Shown one piece after another: positions 7,422 to 17,277 of a DNA stretch of 64,000 nucleotides. The position numbers and the translations under genes were made by a program. Position 1 is the first letter of the stretch. Every line of letters begins with the position of its first letter. Origin of the DNA: Arthrobacter sp. OAP107 (GTDB taxonomy: Bacteria; Actinomycetota; Actinomycetes; Actinomycetales; Micrococcaceae); contig NZ_JBEPOK010000001.1 in NCBI RefSeq assembly GCF_040546765.1, positions 4,216,001-4,280,000 on the forward strand, written 5' to 3'. The notes beneath the pieces were generated by a model. The model was not told the DNA's origin, searched no databases, and saw only the letters and a program-made list of their open reading frames with translations.

Positions 7422-9065
7422 GTGAACGACGGCCCCCTGATTGTCCAGAGTGACAAAACCATCCTCCTCGAAGTGGACCACGAACAGGCCACGGAGGCAC
7501 GGCACGCCATCGCGGCCTTCGCCGAGCTGGAACGCGCTCCCGAGCACATGCACAGCTACAGGCTCACCCCGCTGGGGCTCTGGAACGCCCGGGCCGCGGG
7601 GCTCGACGCCGAGAAGGTGCTGGACACGCTGCTCACCTATTCCCGGTTCCCGGTTCCGCACTCGCTGTTGATCGACATCGAAGAAACCATGTCCCGGTAC
7701 GGCCGGCTCCGGCTGGAGAAAGACCCCCAGCACGGGCTGGTCATGCGCACCAGCGACTATCCGGTGCTGGAGGAGGTCAGCAGGGCCAAGAAGATCCAGC
7801 CGCTGCTGGGCCCGCGGATCGATGCCGAGACGGTGGTGGTCCATTCCTCCCAGCGCGGCCAGCTGAAGCAGCTGCTGCTGAAGATCGGCTGGCCGGCGGA
7901 GGACCTGGCCGGCTATGTCGACGGCACACCGCACCCCATCATGCTCAACGAATCGGGCTGGACCCTGCGGCCGTACCAGCGGCTGGCCACGGAGAATTTT
8001 TGGGCCGGCGGCAGCGGCGTCGTCGTGCTCCCCTGCGGCGCCGGAAAGACGCTCGTGGGCGCCGCGGCGATGGCCACGAGTTCCACCACAACGCTGATCC
8101 TCGTCACCAACACGGTCTCGGCGCGGCAGTGGAAGGACGAGTTGCTCCGGCGGACCTCGCTGACCGAAGACGAGATCGGCGAGTATTCGGGCGCCGTCAA
8201 GGAAGTCCGCCCGGTGACCATCGCCACCTACCAGGTCCTCACCACCAAACGCGGCGGCCTGTACCCGCACCTTGAGCTCGTGGACGGGCACGACTGGGGC
8301 CTGATCATCTATGACGAGGTTCATCTGCTGCCGGCCCCGATCTTCCGGATGACGGCGGACCTGCAGGCGCGGCGGCGGCTCGGCCTTACGGCAACCCTGG
8401 TGCGTGAAGACGGGCGGGAAGGCGAGGTCTTCAGTCTCATCGGCCCCAAGCGCTATGACGCGCCGTGGAAGGATATCGAGGCCCAGGGCTACATCGCGCC
8501 TGCCGACTGCGTGGAGGTCCGCGTGGACCTTCCCAAGGACGAGCGCGTGGCCTATGCCATGGCCGAGGATGCGGACAAGTACCGGCTGTGCGCCACCTCC
8601 GAGACAAAGACCCTCGTGGCCGAACAGCTGGTGGAACACCACCGCGGCGAGCAGGTCCTGGTGATCGGGCAGTACATCGATCAGCTCGATGAACTCGGCG
8701 AGCGGCTGGACGCACCGGTCATCAAGGGAGACACCTCGGTCAGGGCCCGCCAGAAGCTCTTTGACGCCTTCCGCGCCGGGGAGATCCAGACGCTGGTGGT
8801 GTCCAAGGTGGCCAACTTCTCCATCGACCTGCCGGAGGCCTCCGTGGCCATCCAGGTCTCCGGCTCCTTCGGGTCGCGCCAGGAGGAGGCCCAGCGGCTC
8901 GGCCGGCTGCTGCGGCCCAAGCAGGACGGGCGGTCGGCGCGCTTTTACTCGCTCGTTGCCCGCGACACCCTCGACCAGGATTTCGCGGCCAAGCGCCAGC
9001 GTTTCCTGGCCGAGCAGGGCTACGCCTACCGCATCATGGACGCAAAGGACGTCGAATCCTGCTGA
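7422..9065 (+). CDS. XPB-type DNA repair helicase (SF2)
   Basis: This 547-residue superfamily 2 helicase has an N-terminal damage-recognition-like domain (about 1-180) followed by two RecA lobes. Motifs seen: Walker A LPCGAGKTLVGA, DEVH box IIYDEVHLLPAP, motif III GLTATLVREDG (including the XPB-specific RED triplet), and motif VI QRLGRLLRPK. Bacterial XPB unwinds DNA 3' to 5', and its physiological role is thought to be in repair. The start GTG at 7422 has GAAGG 10 nt upstream. It lies immediately after the helicase-associated gene and about 50 bp before a two-component system. Confidence 0.93.
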   Translation: MNDGPLIVQSDKTILLEVDHEQATEARHAIAAFAELERAPEHMHSYRLTPLGLWNARAAGLDAEKVLDTLLTYSRFPVPHSLLIDIEETMSRYGRLRLEKDPQHGLVMRTSDYPVLEEVSRAKKIQPLLGPRIDAETVVVHSSQRGQLKQLLLKIGWPAEDLAGYVDGTPHPIMLNESGWTLRPYQRLATENFWAGGSGVVVLPCGAGKTLVGAAAMATSSTTTLILVTNTVSARQWKDELLRRTSLTEDEIGEYSGAVKEVRPVTIATYQVLTTKRGGLYPHLELVDGHDWGLIIYDEVHLLPAPIFRMTADLQARRRLGLTATLVREDGREGEVFSLIGPKRYDAPWKDIEAQGYIAPADCVEVRVDLPKDERVAYAMAEDADKYRLCATSETKTLVAEQLVEHHRGEQVLVIGQYIDQLDELGERLDAPVIKGDTSVRARQKLFDAFRAGEIQTLVVSKVANFSIDLPEASVAIQVSGSFGSRQEEAQRLGRLLRPKQDGRSARFYSLVARDTLDQDFAAKRQRFLAEQGYAYRIMDAKDVESC

Positions 9066-9117
9066 CCCAAGCAACACACAACATTCATCCAGAAAACTCC
9101 CAGATTCTGGGAGCATC

Positions 9118-9840
9118 ATGGGAAATATGAAAAAGAACAGCGCCGAAGCGAAGCTCCTCGTGGTTGATGATGAACCGAACATCCGCGAGCTGCTCTCGAC
9201 GTCCTTGCGCTTCGCCGGCTTTGAAGTGGTGTCTGCGGGCAACGGACGGGAGGCGCTGGCCGCCGTCGAGGCGCACGCGCCCGACCTCGCGGTGCTGGAC
9301 GTCATGCTTCCGGACATGGACGGCTTCACCGTCACGCGCCGGCTGCGCGCGGCAGGCAAGCATTTCCCGGTCCTCTTCCTGACCGCCAAGGATGACACCG
9401 AGGACAAGGTCACCGGGCTGACGGTGGGCGGGGACGACTACGTCACCAAGCCCTTCAGCCTTGATGAGGTGGTGGCCCGCATCCGGGCCGTGCTCCGCAG
9501 GACGCAGCCGCTGCTGGAGGATGACGAGGCCGTCATCCGGGTGGATGACCTGGAGCTCGACGACGACGCCCACGAGGTGCGCCGCGGCGGCAAGGTGATC
9601 GAGCTGTCCCCCACCGAGTTCAAGCTGCTGCGGTACCTGATGCTCAACCCGAACCGGGTCCTGTCCAAGGCGCAGATCCTGGACCACGTCTGGGAATACG
9701 ACTTCAACGGTGACGCGTCCATCGTCGAGTCCTACATTTCCTACCTGCGGCGCAAGGTGGACATCGACCCCGATGCGCCGGCCCTGATCCAGACCAAGCG
9801 CGGCGTCGGCTACGTGCTGCGGACAGCAGAAAAGCGCTGA
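9118..9840 (+). CDS. OmpR/PhoP-type response regulator
   Basis: This 240-residue protein has a receiver domain (about 12-125) with acidic pocket DDE, phospho-acceptor D61 in LAVLDVMLP and TKPFS lysine. A C-terminal winged-helix DNA-binding domain (about 140-236) carries LSPTEFKLLRYL and RRKVDIDPDAPALIQTKRGV. Overall it most resembles mycobacterial PhoP/TrcR. ATG at 9118 follows GGGAG by 4 nt; ATG at 9127 is an alternative start. Its cognate kinase begins 3 bp downstream. Targets are not evident from this window. Confidence 0.93.
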   Translation: MGNMKKNSAEAKLLVVDDEPNIRELLSTSLRFAGFEVVSAGNGREALAAVEAHAPDLAVLDVMLPDMDGFTVTRRLRAAGKHFPVLFLTAKDDTEDKVTGLTVGGDDYVTKPFSLDEVVARIRAVLRRTQPLLEDDEAVIRVDDLELDDDAHEVRRGGKVIELSPTEFKLLRYLMLNPNRVLSKAQILDHVWEYDFNGDASIVESYISYLRRKVDIDPDAPALIQTKRGVGYVLRTAEKR

Positions 9841-9842
9841 CC

Positions 9843-11399
9843 TTGCTGGCACGATGGAGGTCGGCGCTGGAGCGCTGGAAGTCCGCCACCCTCCGGTCCC
9901 AGCTGGTGGCCATCATGATGGCCCTCCTGCTAATGGCCCTGGCCGTGACCGGCGTGGTTGCCCTGACGCTGCTGCGCGGCTACCTCGAGGGCCAGGTGGA
10001 CGACAAGCTCCGGGCCGCCGTCGCCGCCGCCCAGTCGCAGCGTTCCATCTCCCCCATCGCCAACCCGGCGGTGCCCACGGACTATGCGGTGACGCTCTAC
10101 TATCCGGGAACGCAGCGGGACCCCATCGACGACAAGCTGGCCCGGCCCGACATTTCGTCGATCTCCGTCGAGGAGGCCCGGGAACGTGATTTCGTTCCCT
10201 ACCAGGTGCGTGGCACCGATGGTAAGAACTGGCGCGTGGTGGCTGTTCCCGTCGTCGTGGGCAGCGAACAGCAGCGCGCGGTGGTGGTCATCGGACTGCC
10301 GCTGTCCCCGGTGGAGGAGGTACTGCGCCACATCAGCCTGGTTGGGGTAGGAGTAGGAGCGCTGGCGATCATCCTCGCCTTCTTCATCGCCAACTGGACC
10401 GTAACCAGATCCTTCCGGCCGCTGGCCAGGGTGGAGAAAACCGCCGCCGCCATCGCCGCCGGGGACCTCTCCCGCCGCGTCGATGTGGAGAACCCTTCCA
10501 CGGAGGTAGGCCGCCTCGGCCGGTCCCTGAACGCCATGCTCGCGCACATCGAAGCCGCATTCGCTGCCCGGATGGCGTCCGAGGACCGGATGCGCCGGTT
10601 TGCCGCGGACGCCTCGCACGAGCTGCGCACCCCCTTGGTCACCATCCGGGGCTACTCGGAGCTGTATCGGCACGGCGCGCTGCAGTCACCGGAGGACGTG
10701 GCCAGCGCCATGGGCCGGATCGAGAGCGAGGCCAAGCGGATGGGCTCCATGGTGGAGGACCTGCTGCTGCTGGCACGGCTCGACGAGCAGCGGCCGCTGC
10801 AGCGCAAGCCCATCGACCTGCAGCTGCTCGCCCACGACGCGGTGGTGGACACCCAGGCCAGCGAACGGAACCGCAGCATCACCCTGACCGGCCTGCACAA
10901 CGGCAGTGCCGAACCGGCGCCCGTGCTCGGCGACGAAGCGAAGCTGCGCCAGGTCATCGGCAACCTGGTGGGCAACGCGCTGCGCTACACTCCTGCGGGA
11001 ACACCCATCGAGCTGGCCGTGGGCGTCCGGCGGGCCGACGACGGTTCCGCCATGTCCGTCCTCGAAGTCCGGGACCACGGCCCCGGGATCTCCGACACCG
11101 AGGCACCCAAGGTGTTTGAACGCTTCTACCGGGCCGATACGTCACGCACCCGGGAGACGGGCGGCAGCGGGCTGGGTCTGGCGATTGTGGCCGCCATTGT
11201 CGGCTCGCACGGCGGCTCCGTCCGGGTGGACGGGACCGACGGCGGCGGCGCAACCCTCGTGGTCAGCCTCCCCCTCCGCGAGGACTCGCCGGAGGCTGGC
11301 GGCCCTGATGCGGACGCCCCGGCGGTGGATGGCATCGGGACGTTCTCGGACAGTGTTTCCGGGGAACGTGCTGCGGGCGGGAATCACTTATCCACATAG
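9843..11399 (+). CDS. HAMP-domain sensor histidine kinase (PhoR-like)
   Basis: This 518-residue membrane kinase has TM1 at about 20-45, an extracytoplasmic sensor of about 120 residues, TM2 at about 165-190, HAMP and the catalytic core. The H-box is FAADASHELRTPLVTIRGY with H259. The N-box is GNLVGNALRYTP and the G-boxes are DHGPGIS and GGSGLGLAIV. It should phosphorylate the adjacent regulator. The start is uncertain: TTG at 9843, 2 nt after the regulator's stop, gives a sensible cytoplasmic N-terminus and would be translationally coupled. No ATG or GTG precedes TM1. Confidence 0.92.
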   Translation: MLARWRSALERWKSATLRSQLVAIMMALLLMALAVTGVVALTLLRGYLEGQVDDKLRAAVAAAQSQRSISPIANPAVPTDYAVTLYYPGTQRDPIDDKLARPDISSISVEEARERDFVPYQVRGTDGKNWRVVAVPVVVGSEQQRAVVVIGLPLSPVEEVLRHISLVGVGVGALAIILAFFIANWTVTRSFRPLARVEKTAAAIAAGDLSRRVDVENPSTEVGRLGRSLNAMLAHIEAAFAARMASEDRMRRFAADASHELRTPLVTIRGYSELYRHGALQSPEDVASAMGRIESEAKRMGSMVEDLLLLARLDEQRPLQRKPIDLQLLAHDAVVDTQASERNRSITLTGLHNGSAEPAPVLGDEAKLRQVIGNLVGNALRYTPAGTPIELAVGVRRADDGSAMSVLEVRDHGPGISDTEAPKVFERFYRADTSRTRETGGSGLGLAIVAAIVGSHGGSVRVDGTDGGGATLVVSLPLREDSPEAGGPDADAPAVDGIGTFSDSVSGERAAGGNHLST

Positions 11400-11526
11400 G
11401 GAATCCCGCAGTGGCGGCGGGTGCCGGCCGGTTCATAGGCTCGATGTAGCGGGCCGGAATGGCCGGTCCGCAAGCCACAGCGGCTGTCCCGCCGGGCAGT
11501 CCCTCAAGTTGTCGAGAGGCCCCGCC

Positions 11527-11814
11527 ATGAGCATCATTTCCGTCGATACCGACCTCCTGCAGGTGAAATCAGCCAACGTCAAGGCGACCGTTGACAGGAT
11601 CAGCGCCGACGTCCGGGCGATGAAGCACGGCTTGGACGAACTGCAGGCCACGTGGCGCGGTTCGGCTGCCACCAACTTCCAGGCGCTCGTGGCCGAGTGG
11701 ACGCTGACGCAGGGCAAGGTCGAGGCATCTCTCGCCTCCATCAACTTGGCCCTGTCGTCGGCCGCTGACACCTATGCCCAGGCGGAGCAGGGCAACGCCC
11801 AGCGTTTCAGCTGA
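11527..11814 (+). CDS. WXG100 family (ESAT-6-like) protein
   Basis: This 95-residue, two-helix protein has the central turn motif W-R-G (LQATWRGSAATNF, about residues 42-54). This length and motif are typical of WXG100 substrates of ESX/type VII secretion. A C-terminal YxxxE-like signal, YAQAEQ, is present. No EccC ATPase or partner gene is nearby, so it is a solitary copy, as is common in Micrococcaceae. The 127-bp upstream spacer should hold its promoter. The function is unknown. Confidence 0.88.
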   Translation: MSIISVDTDLLQVKSANVKATVDRISADVRAMKHGLDELQATWRGSAATNFQALVAEWTLTQGKVEASLASINLALSSAADTYAQAEQGNAQRFS

Positions 11815-11820
11815 CGGCAG

Positions 11821-11847
11821 GTGGTCCGGCTGGCGCCGGCGGGCCAC
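11821..11847. terminator. Possible hairpin between convergent WXG100 and RNase H genes
   Basis: GTGGTCCGGC and GCCGGCGGGCCAC form a GC-rich stem in the 33-bp convergent gap. There is no clear T run. Confidence 0.4.
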
Positions 11848-12924
11848 TCAGGCTTCGGGCGTGCCCTGGTGGAACCGCAGGCGCCACTGGTCGCCGTCCA
11901 GGACCCACAGGGAGCTCCGCAGGGCTGAGCCGGCGCGGGAGTAGCTGCGGTAGGTCAGCAGGACTGTGTCCGTGCCGATCCGGTCGGCACTGAGCACGTC
12001 CAGGTCGACAGGACCGCCCGGGCTTTCCTCGAGGGACATCATCATGGCGTCGCGGGTCCAGAGCCGGCCGGCGGTGCCGATTTCCGTGAAGTCCGGGTGC
12101 AGGAGCTGTCCTGTGCGCCCGATATCGCTGCGGACGTCCGGACGGAGGAGTTCCCGTTCCAGGGCCTCCACAATCTCTTCGGGCGTGGCACCGGCCGGGA
12201 GTTCGGCAAACGCCTCGTCACCAAGGTCGCCGGCGCCCAGTTCGCTGAAGAGATCAGGTTCGCTGAAGAGATCGGGTTCGTCTCCGAAGAGAGCCGGGCT
12301 TCCGGACTCGAAACGGCTGGCCGGTGTTTTGGGTTCAACCGGTGTTTCCGGTTCAACCAATGTTGCCGGTTCAACCGGAGCCTCAGGTTCAAACAGCGAA
12401 GGGATGCCGCCCTGGCCGCGGCCTTCCTTGACCGCCCGCCGGCCGGGCGCTGGTTCCGCGTTGGGGAATCCGGGCCCCGAGCGGGCGGCAACGCCCTGCT
12501 GGTAGGCGGTGGCCACGGCCCTGGCGCGCTCGTCGGCGGCCTCGTTCAATTCGTGTCCGGCGTGGCCTTTGACCCACTCGAACCGGTACTTCCGCCCGGC
12601 GAGCTCCCGGTCGATGTCCTTGAGGATATCGACGTTCAGCACGGGCTTGCCGTCCGCCTTGCGCCACCCCTTGCGCTTCCAGCCGGGCATCCATTTCGTC
12701 ACCGAGTTGATCACGTACTGGCTGTCGCAGAGGATGTGCAGGTCCTCGTCGGGGAGGTGCGCGGTGGAGCGGAAGAGGTCCAGGACGGCCATCAGCTCAC
12801 CCTGGTTGTTGGTGCCGTGCGGCCAGCCGCCGGCCCGCCAGCAGTCGTCGTTCACGTACCAGGCCCACCCTGCGGGACCCGGGTTTCCCAATGCCGAACC
12901 GTCGGCTGCTGCAGTAATCGTCAC
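11848..12924 (-). CDS. RNase HI fused to a SnoaL/DUF4440-like domain
   Basis: This protein is about 358 residues. The N-terminal RNase HI domain (about 1-145) keeps the catalytic acids: D in AAADGSALGNPG, E in NNQGELMAV, D in ILCDSQYVI, and the HAGHELNEAADERA end. It would cut the RNA strand of RNA-DNA hybrids. A Pro/Glu-rich linker (about 150-235) built from hexapeptide repeats follows. The C-terminal roughly 120 residues resemble NTF2/SnoaL-like DUF4440 (HPDFTEIGTAGRLWTRD; WVLDGDQWRLRFHQG). I chose GTG at 12924, after AGGATGG, because the upstream TTG at 12963 lies inside the groEL terminator. Confidence 0.85.
   Translation of the reverse strand: MTITAAADGSALGNPGPAGWAWYVNDDCWRAGGWPHGTNNQGELMAVLDLFRSTAHLPDEDLHILCDSQYVINSVTKWMPGWKRKGWRKADGKPVLNVDILKDIDRELAGRKYRFEWVKGHAGHELNEAADERARAVATAYQQGVAARSGPGFPNAEPAPGRRAVKEGRGQGGIPSLFEPEAPVEPATLVEPETPVEPKTPASRFESGSPALFGDEPDLFSEPDLFSELGAGDLGDEAFAELPAGATPEEIVEALERELLRPDVRSDIGRTGQLLHPDFTEIGTAGRLWTRDAMMMSLEESPGGPVDLDVLSADRIGTDTVLLTYRSYSRAGSALRSSLWVLDGDQWRLRFHQGTPEA
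12241..12276. repeat. Tandem 18-bp repeat (2 copies) in the RNase H linker
   Basis: Two head-to-tail 18-mers, ttcgctgaagagatcagg and ttcgctgaagagatcggg, differ at one base. On the coding strand they encode the repeated hexapeptide in SEPDLFSEPDLFSEL. Confidence 0.85.
12332..12394. repeat. Tandem 18-bp repeat (about 3.5 copies) in the RNase H linker
   Basis: Units begin at 12332, 12350, 12368 and 12386, each opening with ggttcaac. They encode VEP-containing hexapeptides in the linker. The 18-bp period keeps the frame, so copy-number change would alter only linker length. Confidence 0.85.
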
Positions 12925-12961
12925 CGAACCATCCTGCCAGACTGCAAGGACAAAAATGGGC

Positions 12962-13003
12962 AAAAAGGTGCGGCCCCCTCCGTGGAGGGGGCCGCACCTT
13001 TTA
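12962..13003 (-). terminator. Rho-independent terminator of groEL
   Basis: AAAAGGTGCGGCCCCCTCC and its complement form a near-perfect 19-bp stem with a short GTGG-type loop, 23 bp after the groEL stop. A TTTTTG tract follows on the minus strand. Confidence 0.9.
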
Positions 13004-13025
13004 GCCAGCTGGGATCAGCGGGAGG

Positions 13026-14654
<1,629 letters not shown>

Positions 14655-14832
14655 AACGGCAGTAGTCCTTTCGGGACAGTCGTTAAGAAGGAACCTCGCT
14701 GCGGTGCCCGCGACGGACGATCCTTTCCGCGGGCCTCTGTATGCCCAACAGTCCGGATCTCACCCCAACCAGGTGTTTCTTTCGCTCCTTGCGCCGCCGC
14801 CGGGGTAGTGCCGGCCGGAACCGGACGACCCT

Positions 14833-14859
14833 TTAGCAGTCGGCACGCTGGAGTGCTAA
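14833..14859. promoter_or_regulatory. CIRCE operator 1 (HrcA site) of groEL
   Basis: TTAGCAGTC-N9-GAGTGCTAA matches the CIRCE consensus (TTAGCACTC-N9-GAGTGCTAA) with one mismatch in the left arm. It lies about 180 bp upstream of the groEL start. Confidence 0.9.
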
Positions 14860-14866
14860 TCAATAA

Positions 14867-14893
14867 TTAGCACTCCCCCGGGGAGAGTGCAAG
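14867..14893. promoter_or_regulatory. CIRCE operator 2 (HrcA site) of groEL
   Basis: TTAGCACTC-N9-GAGTGCAAG has a perfect left arm and two mismatches in the right arm. It starts 7 bp after the first CIRCE, giving two operators in tandem around the presumed minus-strand promoter. Confidence 0.85.
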
Positions 14894-14944
14894 CAGATGA
14901 GCTTGTTTATCCCGTGAACGGGCGGACTTATTCGCTGCCAGCGA

Positions 14945-16219
14945 TCAGCCGGCGGACCTGCCCGCCGCTTCGCTGCCCCTGAGCCTGGCCTTGTTGTCGG
15001 CGCCGTAGGTGAACACCATGTACTTCGCCGCGGTGACGTCGCCGTTCGCGTCGAAGCGGACGGGGCCTGACTCGCCGTCGTAGTCAATGACCTTCCCGTC
15101 CCGGATGGCGGCAAGGCAGTCTTTGTATGTCGAGCAGACTGTCGGCTTCGCCGACGGGGAGGCAGCCGCGCGGCTGCCGGAAGTGCCGCCGGAGACGGAG
15201 ATGAGCGTCCCCGCGATGGAGGTACCGGCGTCGTCCTCTGCGGCTGCGGCGGCCAGGGCCGCGAGGTTCACGGCATCGTAGGTCTCGGCCGCGAACGTCG
15301 TGTCCTTGAGTTTCGCATCGATGTCCACGAGTTCGGCCTGGAAGTGCGCGGAAGGAAAGACGCCGGGCACCAGGGCGCGCGCTCCCTCCAGCGACCTCGA
15401 TCCGAGGGCGGACCCGTACTGCCTGAATGCACTATCGGCCAGGATGAGTTTGTTGCCCGGCACTCCAGCGTTGGCGAGTTCGGCGATAGCGCCCTGCGCT
15501 CCGTCCCGGGCAATGACCACGACGGCGTCCGGCACCGCGTCGCGGACGGCAGCCGCGGATTTCTGTGCCTCACCCGCCTTGAAGCCGGAAACGGTGACGG
15601 GGTCCAGCCCTCCGGCTTTGGCGGAAGCGGAAACCGCTCCGGACACATCCTGGCCGTAGTTGCCCTCCTCGTAGACCACTGCGAGGCTCTTGGCACCGGC
15701 GTCCTTGGCGAGTTTCACCAGGACGGGAGCCTGCGCGATGTCCGCCGCCGCCGTCCGGAAGTAGTAGCCGCCGCTCTTGTAGCCGCTGAGCTCCGGGGCC
15801 GTGTTGGCGGGAGAGATGAGCGTGATCCTGGCTTTGGACAGCACGTCGATGGCCGCCGGCGCCTGGCTGGAATCGGTGGGGCCGATCACGGCGTCCGCCT
15901 TTGCATCTGCGAGTGCCCGGGCCTGGACGGCGGTATCGCCGCCGGCGGAAGCCGGCAGCAGCTCCACGGGCCTGCCCTTGTGCCCGCCCGCGGCGTTGAT
16001 TTCCTGGATGGCGAGCTTGGCGGCGGCCAGCTCGGCGGCGTTCAGGAAGGCTTGGGGTCCGGTGTTGTCCAGAATCAGCCCGATCCGCAGGGTCCCGTCG
16101 CCACTGGCTTCAACCGGAGCCGTCCGGGCGTTGTCGCCGGATCCGGAGCATGCGCCCAGCGTCATCACGACGGCGGCGCCCCAGACGGCAGAACCCCTGA
16201 GACCTGCGCTGCGTGCCAC
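14945..16219 (-). CDS. ABC-transporter solute-binding lipoprotein, LivJ-like
   Basis: This 424-residue protein has a lipoprotein signal with lipobox LGAC at about residues 21-24. It continues as a periplasmic-binding-protein type 1 fold (peripla_BP_6): LRIGLILDNTGPQAFLNAAE, AVIGPTDSSQAPAAIDVLSK. It resembles branched-chain amino-acid or amide binding proteins, but no permease or ATPase gene is adjacent, so the ligand is unknown. The start codon is GTG at 16219, sharing one base with the cspA stop (TAGTG), which points to translational coupling with cspA. Confidence 0.85.
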   Translation of the reverse strand: MARSAGLRGSAVWGAAVVMTLGACSGSGDNARTAPVEASGDGTLRIGLILDNTGPQAFLNAAELAAAKLAIQEINAAGGHKGRPVELLPASAGGDTAVQARALADAKADAVIGPTDSSQAPAAIDVLSKARITLISPANTAPELSGYKSGGYYFRTAAADIAQAPVLVKLAKDAGAKSLAVVYEEGNYGQDVSGAVSASAKAGGLDPVTVSGFKAGEAQKSAAAVRDAVPDAVVVIARDGAQGAIAELANAGVPGNKLILADSAFRQYGSALGSRSLEGARALVPGVFPSAHFQAELVDIDAKLKDTTFAAETYDAVNLAALAAAAAEDDAGTSIAGTLISVSGGTSGSRAAASPSAKPTVCSTYKDCLAAIRDGKVIDYDGESGPVRFDANGDVTAAKYMVFTYGADNKARLRGSEAAGRSAG

Positions 16220-16422
16220 TAGACGGGCCGGACCATTTCTGCCTGCGGCCCTTTTTCGCCTTCGCCCACTTCCAGCTCCACCCGCTGGCCTTCGTCCAGC
16301 GCCCGGAACCCGTCGGTCTGGATGGCCGACCAGTGCACAAAGACGTCGTCGCCCGAATCGTCAACAGTGATGAAGCCGTAGCCCTTTTCCGCGTTGAACC
16401 ACTTCACGGTTCCCAATGCCAT
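16219..16422 (-). CDS. cspA: Cold-shock protein CspA family
   Basis: This 67-residue single cold-shock domain has both nucleic-acid-binding motifs: KGYGFI and DVFVHWSAI. It acts as an RNA chaperone in the cytoplasm. I chose ATG at 16422 because GGGGA lies 4 nt upstream and the protein begins MALGTVKWFNAEKGYGF; an upstream in-frame start at 16431 is less likely. The roughly 150-bp leader could hold the long 5' UTR typical of csp mRNAs. Its stop overlaps the next gene's start by one base. Confidence 0.95.
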   Translation of the reverse strand: MALGTVKWFNAEKGYGFITVDDSGDDVFVHWSAIQTDGFRALDEGQRVELEVGEGEKGPQAEMVRPV

Positions 16423-16580
16423 GATCCCCACACTTTCAGGTTGCTTCCGTAAGGCCCACGTCGGTGTGTGCCGTGAATTACGCCCCGCAGCCTGCCTTCA
16501 CTCTATCCAGTCAGGCCCTGGGAGGCGCAGGCCGGCGGCCCGGAGCGGAGGCAATAGTTATTCAGGCGTAACCAGTTTGG

Positions 16581-17228
16581 CTACTGGTAGCCGGGGCCCA
16601 GCACCACCGCAACGGGCGATTGGAAGTCCGCGCTCTCCACCAGCGTGGGGATGTTCAGGAGTGCGCTGAGGGCCTCGGCGTTGGCCCGGTGGGCAGCGTC
16701 CGAGTAGAAGATCACGGACTGCTGCTGGGGAGCGCCCTGCCAGTTGGACACTTCACCGAGCACCCAGCCGTCGGACTGGACCGTGGCACCAACGCGGCCG
16801 GCCAGTCCGGAGGTCAACGTGCCGTTGAAGATAGCTACCGGCTGCGACTTGTCCACCGCTGCTGCCGGGGCAACGGTTTCCGAGGTGGCGGGTTCCAGGG
16901 CGGAAGGCGAAGCCGATTCGGAAGCGGACGCCGAGGCCGGGGCGCTGGCGCTGGCGCTCGGTGTCGCACTTGCCGAGGGCGTCGCTGTGGGGCTGGCCAG
17001 CGCCGTGGAGGTCCCAGCCGCCGCGGCGGCCGGCGGCGCGATGGCAGGCTGGAATCCCAGCTGCGGCAGCAGAAAGAAGGCAACCAGGCCGACGGCGAGC
17101 GCCCCGATTCCCACGGAAAGGATCGGCCACAACTTGGGACGCGACGGCGCGGAGACAGCGCGGTGAACGCCCTGCCGGGAGGAGACCTCAGGCACCCTGT
17201 CGAATTCGTCCCGAGCAAAATTAGTCAT
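16581..17228 (-). CDS. Membrane-anchored LytR C-terminal domain protein
   Basis: This 215-residue protein has a cytoplasmic N-terminus of about 32 residues, one TM helix (about 33-56), and a long low-complexity Ala/Ser/Pro/Thr linker (about 60-120). A C-terminal LytR_C domain (about 130-215) follows: VAIFNGTLTSGLAGRVGATV, SDGWVLGEVSNW, and VVLGPGYQ at the end. LytR_C domains occur with cell-envelope attachment proteins, but the catalytic LytR-CpsA-Psr domain is absent. The domain probably sits outside the membrane. The DUF3263 gene lies 49 bp upstream on the same strand and may be co-transcribed. Confidence 0.85.
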   Translation of the reverse strand: MTNFARDEFDRVPEVSSRQGVHRAVSAPSRPKLWPILSVGIGALAVGLVAFFLLPQLGFQPAIAPPAAAAAGTSTALASPTATPSASATPSASASAPASASASESASPSALEPATSETVAPAAAVDKSQPVAIFNGTLTSGLAGRVGATVQSDGWVLGEVSNWQGAPQQQSVIFYSDAAHRANAEALSALLNIPTLVESADFQSPVAVVLGPGYQ

Positions 17229-17277
17229 GGTAAACAGGAGTCCTTGTTGGTTTTCGCCGGCAGTCCGGCGCTAGCAG

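Noticed and set aside
11389..11399. TTATCCACA, a perfect DnaA box, at the end of the histidine kinase gene
   Set aside because: A single site without clustering, AT-rich unwinding DNA or dnaA/dnaN nearby. It is most likely chance.
11527..11814. A type VII secretion locus around the WXG100 gene
   Set aside because: No EccC-like ATPase, EccB/D/E or mycosin gene is present in the neighbourhood. It is a lone small gene.
12925..12963. An upstream TTG start extending the RNase H protein
   Set aside because: The codon falls in the T tract of the groEL terminator and lacks a ribosome binding site. GTG at 12924 has one and starts at the conserved domain.
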